A program made the position numbers and the translations under genes. Below the pieces are notes generated by a model, which saw nothing but the letters and a program-made list of their open reading frames with translations, was not told the DNA's origin and did not search any database. A stretch of 10,581 nucleotides of DNA. Origin: an uncultured Flavobacteriales bacterium. Lineage in GTDB: Bacteria > Bacteroidota > Bacteroidia > Flavobacteriales > BACL11. Shown here one piece after another: positions 7,665 through 10,581 of this stretch; position 1 is the stretch's first letter, and the number at the start of each line of letters is the position of its first letter. The stretch covers positions 1 to 10,581 of the forward strand of contig CAJXFN010000044.1 of NCBI GenBank assembly GCA_913052655.1, given 5' to 3'.

Positions 7665-8821
7665 TTAATTTTAATTTTTTCTGCCATTTCTTTTGCCTTT
7701 ACAACTAATTCAGAGCACTCTTCTGTTCCATAGGATAAGGTAACTCCCATTCTTCTATATATGCGTGAAGTTGGTTTCCCAAATATTTTAAAGTCCGTGT
7801 TTTTGTAATTAGCAACTTCTTTTAATCCTGTAAAAGTAGGCCATTTATCGCTTTCATTATCCGCAAGTATCACAGCAGAAGCTCCATTTCTAACTAATGG
7901 AATATCCAAAACAGGTATTCCTAAAATAGCTCGAGCATGCAATTCAAATTCTGAAAAGTTTTGTGTCCCTGCGAGTGTCACCATCCCAGTATCGTGAGGT
8001 CTTGGGGATAGTTCCGAGAAATACACTCCATCATTTCCTACAAAAAATTCTACTCCCCATATCCCACTTCCCCCAAGTGCTTTTGTTACTTTATTAGCCA
8101 TTTCTTGTGCCATTTTTAAATGGACATCCTGCATAGTCATAGGCTGCCAACTTTCCTGATAATCTCCTCTCTCTTGTCTGTGTCCTATTGGTGGGCAAAA
8201 AAGTGTATTTCCGTTATTTTGTGTGAGTGTAAGTAAGGTGATTTCATAATCAAAATTAATGTACTCTTCAACAATTACCTCCATTAAATCTCCTCTAGAA
8301 CCTTCCATTGCATAATTCCATGCTTTTTCAATATCTGATTCCGTCTTTATAACCGACTGTCCTTTCCCCGAACTAGACATTAATGGCTTTACTACACATG
8401 GTATTCCTGTAAAATTCACACCTATTTTCAACTCTTCAAAAGAAGTTGCATATTTATATTTTGCAGTTTTTACTCCTAAATCTATAGCAGCTAAATCACG
8501 AATTGATTTTCTATTCATAGTAAAATTAGCCGCCTTAGCAGATGGAATTACATTATATCCTTGTTCTTCATAGTCGTAAAATCTCTCTGTTCGTATACTT
8601 TCTACCTCAGGTACTATATAGTCTGGTTGGTGTTTTTTTACAATTCTATCCAATTCAGCTCCATCTAACATATTAATCACTTCATATTCATGCGCTACTT
8701 GCATTGCAGGAGCATTTTTATAATTATCTACAGCAATTACATACTGGCCCAGTCTTTGCATAGCTATTACTAATTCTTTCCCCAGTTCTCCCGAACCTAA
8801 TAACAGTATTTTATTTCTCAT
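7661..8821 (-). CDS. purT: Formate-dependent phosphoribosylglycinamide formyltransferase (PurT)
   Basis: PurT makes formyl-GAR from GAR, formate and ATP in de novo purine synthesis, an alternative to the folate-dependent PurN. It is a cytoplasmic ATP-grasp enzyme. The 386-residue length agrees with the ~392 residues of the E. coli enzyme. Motifs in order: LLGSGELGKE (7-16), VDNYKNAPAMQVAH (31-44), PEVESIRTE (71-79), TMNRKSIRDLAA (101-112), VVKPLMSSSGKGQSV (143-157), the ATP-grasp loop, EEYINFDYEITLLT, PPIGHRQERGDYQESWQP (210-227), WGVEFFV and SELSPRPHDTGMVTLA (269-284). It begins 16 bases after the stop of the kinase gene on the same strand, so it is probably the last gene of that unit. It overlaps ispG tail-to-tail by 4 bases. 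No irregularities are seen. The functional link between purine synthesis and the upstream sugar-activating pair is not obvious. Confidence 0.97.
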   Translation of the reverse strand: MRNKILLLGSGELGKELVIAMQRLGQYVIAVDNYKNAPAMQVAHEYEVINMLDGAELDRIVKKHQPDYIVPEVESIRTERFYDYEEQGYNVIPSAKAANFTMNRKSIRDLAAIDLGVKTAKYKYATSFEELKIGVNFTGIPCVVKPLMSSSGKGQSVIKTESDIEKAWNYAMEGSRGDLMEVIVEEYINFDYEITLLTLTQNNGNTLFCPPIGHRQERGDYQESWQPMTMQDVHLKMAQEMANKVTKALGGSGIWGVEFFVGNDGVYFSELSPRPHDTGMVTLAGTQNFSEFELHARAILGIPVLDIPLVRNGASAVILADNESDKWPTFTGLKEVANYKNTDFKIFGKPTSRIYRRMGVTLSYGTEECSELVVKAKEMAEKIKIN

Positions 8822-8837
8822 AATGCAAACATATAAA

Positions 8838-9863
8838 TTAAATATTTTTTAATGAACAATATAAATGCCATTGATTTTGCGTTCTCACCCAATTCTGTTT
8901 TTTGTATGTTGTTTTGTAATAGATGTCATTTTTTAAATAGTCTGTAAAAAATCGAATGCATTGTAATAATGCGAGAGCCTTGCCTGCAAACAGTAGACAT
9001 GACTTTTCTTTTTTTGTTAAAACGTTCTCTGTCCCCTCTAAAAAAGCGCTTATTATCAAATTTATAATTTCTTTATCAGCTTTTACATTTTCAAAATCAG
9101 AAGATTCTTCTCCAAGTGTATTGCTATATGCTCTGATCATGTCTCCAATATCCGACAAAACAGTACCTGGCATTAACGTATCAAAATCAATTAGGGCTTT
9201 TACTTTATTTGTGTTTACATCAAATAAAAAGTTGCTGATTTTCGTATCAAAATGGCAGACTCTTTTTGGTAGAGCCTTATTAAGGCTATCAAACTTTATA
9301 AGAGTTTCTTTCTCTTTTAGTATGTTCTCTATCAAAAGAACGGACTCACAAACTCTTTCTTGTTTTGCAGTAGAAATAGCATCTATAAATTGAAAATACC
9401 TTTTACTTGCATTATGAAAATCAGGGATTGTCACATGTAAATTCTCAGCATCAAAATCCCGTAAAGAGTAATAAAAATTTCCTAAACATTTTGCTGCTTC
9501 ATATGAGAGATTTTTATCTATATTTTTTTCAAAACAAACGCTATTTTCAACATATGGAATTAGTCTCCAAACTTTATTTTCTCTCTCAATATATTTGTTA
9601 TCTATTGGTGCTGGAAAGTGATATGGAAAGGAGCTATCAGAAATTGATTTTTTTATTTTAATAATATTCTCAAGAGTTAAATAATGATTTGTAAATACAT
9701 TTGTATTAACAGATTGTAAAATGTATTTTTTTATTTTTTTTTCTTTTTCTATCCAAACAACAAAGGTCTGATTTATCAGACCTTTGTTGTTTTCTTCTAT
9801 TTGTCTAACTTTCCCCTCAGACAAAAATTCAGAGATTATCTGCTGCGCTAGTACTAACTCCAT
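8838..9863 (-). CDS. APH-superfamily sugar kinase, probable anomeric (NahK/AmgK-like) kinase
   Basis: A 341-residue kinase of the aminoglycoside phosphotransferase fold. The nucleotide-binding loop appears as NNKGLINQTFVV (25-36). The catalytic loop is CHFDTKISNFLFD (203-215), with D206 as likely base and N211, followed by the metal-binding ALIDFDTLMPG (223-233) and SDIGDMIRA (237-245). The 'DTK..N..D ... IDxDTxMPG ... D.GD..R' pattern is that of N-acetylhexosamine 1-kinases and relatives, which phosphorylate a free sugar at C1. The true substrate (GlcNAc, GalNAc, MurNAc or another) cannot be read from sequence. Its ATG overlaps the nucleotidyltransferase stop by 10 bases, supporting a two-step route from sugar to nucleotide sugar with coupled translation. 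Codons 24-37 carry a perfect inverted repeat, followed by A9 and A7 tracts. A true aminoglycoside resistance enzyme is unlikely given this context. Confidence 0.86.
   Translation of the reverse strand: MELVLAQQIISEFLSEGKVRQIEENNKGLINQTFVVWIEKEKKIKKYILQSVNTNVFTNHYLTLENIIKIKKSISDSSFPYHFPAPIDNKYIERENKVWRLIPYVENSVCFEKNIDKNLSYEAAKCLGNFYYSLRDFDAENLHVTIPDFHNASKRYFQFIDAISTAKQERVCESVLLIENILKEKETLIKFDSLNKALPKRVCHFDTKISNFLFDVNTNKVKALIDFDTLMPGTVLSDIGDMIRAYSNTLGEESSDFENVKADKEIINLIISAFLEGTENVLTKKEKSCLLFAGKALALLQCIRFFTDYLKNDIYYKTTYKKQNWVRTQNQWHLYCSLKNI
9726..9742 (-). repeat. A9 and A7 homopolymer tracts in the kinase coding strand
   Basis: Read on the coding (minus) strand, nine A residues (9742-9734), one T and seven A residues (9732-9726) encode part of a Lys/Glu-rich segment around residues 41-47. 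Gain or loss of one A in the A9 run would bring a stop codon within about a dozen codons, so slippage in transcription or replication would truncate the kinase. Such runs also arise by chance in A+T-rich genes. Confidence 0.7.
9755..9792. repeat. Perfect 18-bp inverted repeat inside the kinase gene
   Basis: The arm AAACAACAAAGGTCTGAT (9755-9772) and its exact reverse complement (9775-9792) are separated only by TT at 9773-9774. All 18 pairs match. On the coding strand it spans the last base of codon 24 to the first base of codon 37, over the NNKGLINQTFVV nucleotide-binding loop, about 70 bases into the gene. In mRNA it would form a strong hairpin with a loop of about 4 to 6 bases. Neither side carries the U tract expected of an intrinsic terminator in the sense direction: the sense RNA has A tracts after the stem. 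Function unknown. Confidence 0.9.
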
Positions 9864-10581
9864 AAATTTTTTGGGTAAATACCTTTTTCAATACATTTGT
9901 TTATGGATTCTACCGCCATTGGTTTGTCTTCTTTGTAAGTTACTCCAAACCAATTGTCATTTGTTGGTATTACACGAACATTCATTTGTCCATTTACTAT
10001 CATATCTGTAATAATATTAGGGATATAATATTCAGCGGTTGGATTATCTGTGTTTTTTCTCATAAAATTATGAAGACCTTTTTCAATTTCTTCAAAAATA
10101 CTTGGATGAAAGCCCCAATAATTCATAGAAACACTAGAGTTTCTATCGACTTCACCTTCAGCTTCTTCTTTTCCAACATTATAATATACCCCTCCATTCT
10201 GTTCCGAGATTTTTGTTCTCTCAATTACTTCTAACAGATTATTATTTTCATCAACTTCACATATCCCTCTATTAACTGTTCCATATTCTGACAAAGTATT
10301 GTACAAAGTATATCCAACCATAGCCATCAGTGATGGAGAGCACTCATTTGTTAAAAAATCAGATATAAGCCTGTATGAATCTGCTCCGTAGTAATCATCA
10401 GCATTAATTACCGCGAATGGCTCCTGTATTACATCCTTTGCTACTAATACTGCGTGAGAAGTCCCCCATGGTTTACTTCGTTCTACTGTAACAATTCCTT
10501 CAAATTTAGGATTTACTTCCTGGTAAACATATTTAATAGTTATTTTATTTTTAAACTTATCAAACCTATCACGAAATGCTT
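9854..10581 (-). CDS. Sugar-phosphate nucleotidyltransferase (5' end outside window)
   Basis: A GT-A-fold NTP transferase that would join a sugar 1-phosphate to a nucleotide. The frame stays open without stops to the right edge, so the ATG at 10327 is internal. The extra 84 codons include PWGTSHAV (10448-10471), a nucleotide/substrate loop, and INADDYYG (10385-10408), the acidic metal-binding motif. Further on come NRGICEV, SMNYWGFHPSIFEEIE, PTAEYYIPNII and NDNWFGVTYKED, typical of this Bacteroidota family. About 241 residues are visible. The N-terminal G-G/K signature should lie beyond the window. The stop overlaps the start of the sugar kinase by 10 bases, pairing 1-kinase with nucleotidyltransferase as in NahK- or AmgK/MurU-type salvage. 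It seems longer than MurU. Base and product specificity (UDP-GlcNAc, UDP-MurNAc or another) are not resolvable from the visible part. Confidence 0.88.
   Translation of the reverse strand, partial: AFRDRFDKFKNKITIKYVYQEVNPKFEGIVTVERSKPWGTSHAVLVAKDVIQEPFAVINADDYYGADSYRLISDFLTNECSPSLMAMVGYTLYNTLSEYGTVNRGICEVDENNNLLEVIERTKISEQNGGVYYNVGKEEAEGEVDRNSSVSMNYWGFHPSIFEEIEKGLHNFMRKNTDNPTAEYYIPNIITDMIVNGQMNVRVIPTNDNWFGVTYKEDKPMAVESINKCIEKGIYPKNLWS

Noticed and set aside
9755..9792. Intrinsic terminator or insertion-sequence end
   Set aside because: There is no U tract on the sense side, the reading frame and conserved kinase loop pass straight through, and no target duplication or transposase is nearby.
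8838..9863. Aminoglycoside antibiotic resistance gene
   Set aside because: Shares the fold, but the IDxDTxMPG motif and the overlapping nucleotidyltransferase point to sugar metabolism, and no resistance-associated mobile context is present.
9854..10327. The nucleotidyltransferase starting at the ATG at 10327
   Set aside because: The frame remains open to 10581 and encodes the PWGTSHAV and INADDYYG motifs upstream, so 10327 is an internal Met.

Overview
The window looks like chromosomal DNA of a low-GC member of the Bacteroidota, probably Flavobacteriia-like. The evidence is a type IX secretion (T9SS) C-terminal sorting domain on a secreted protein, the long 'plant/Chlamydia-type' form of IspG, Bacteroidota-style lipoproteins (one with a coiled coil plus OmpA domain), strong A+T bias, and start codons without clear Shine-Dalgarno sequences. 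I see no mobile element, CRISPR array, rRNA or tRNA. Genus cannot be decided from this sequence.

Layout. (1) 1-983, + strand: the 3' part of radA, whose start lies outside the window. (2) 972-2504, - strand: two outer-envelope lipoprotein genes, a small acidic protein followed by a coiled-coil/OmpA-domain protein. The OmpA gene runs tail-to-tail into radA with a 12-base overlap. (3) 2505-2924: a 420-base A+T-rich intergenic region between divergent units. It carries a possible promoter for the right-hand unit and only doubtful coding scraps. (4) 2925-7664, + strand: a tight three-gene cluster of a DUF502 inner-membrane protein, a PNGase F-like T9SS-secreted protein, and ispG, with gaps of 12 and 0 bases. 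(5) 7661-10581, - strand: a second tight cluster, transcribed right to left: a sugar-phosphate nucleotidyltransferase (start beyond the right edge), an anomeric sugar kinase overlapping it by 10 bases, and purT. purT converges on ispG and the two stop codons interlock.

How the genes fit together. Most are housekeeping: recombination (radA), isoprenoid precursors by the MEP pathway (ispG), and formate-dependent purine synthesis (purT). The kinase-nucleotidyltransferase pair has the architecture of a salvage route that turns a free sugar into its 1-phosphate and then a nucleotide sugar, as in NahK-type or AmgK/MurU-type pathways. The PNGase F-like protein would act outside the cell on glycoproteins, so amino-sugar salvage downstream of glycan release is possible, but the two are in different transcription units and this link is inference.

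The least ordinary signal is a perfect 18-bp inverted repeat inside the start of the kinase gene (9755-9792). It lies over codons for the nucleotide-binding loop and is followed in the mRNA by A9 and A7 tracts. I did not find a clear new defence or mobile system here.
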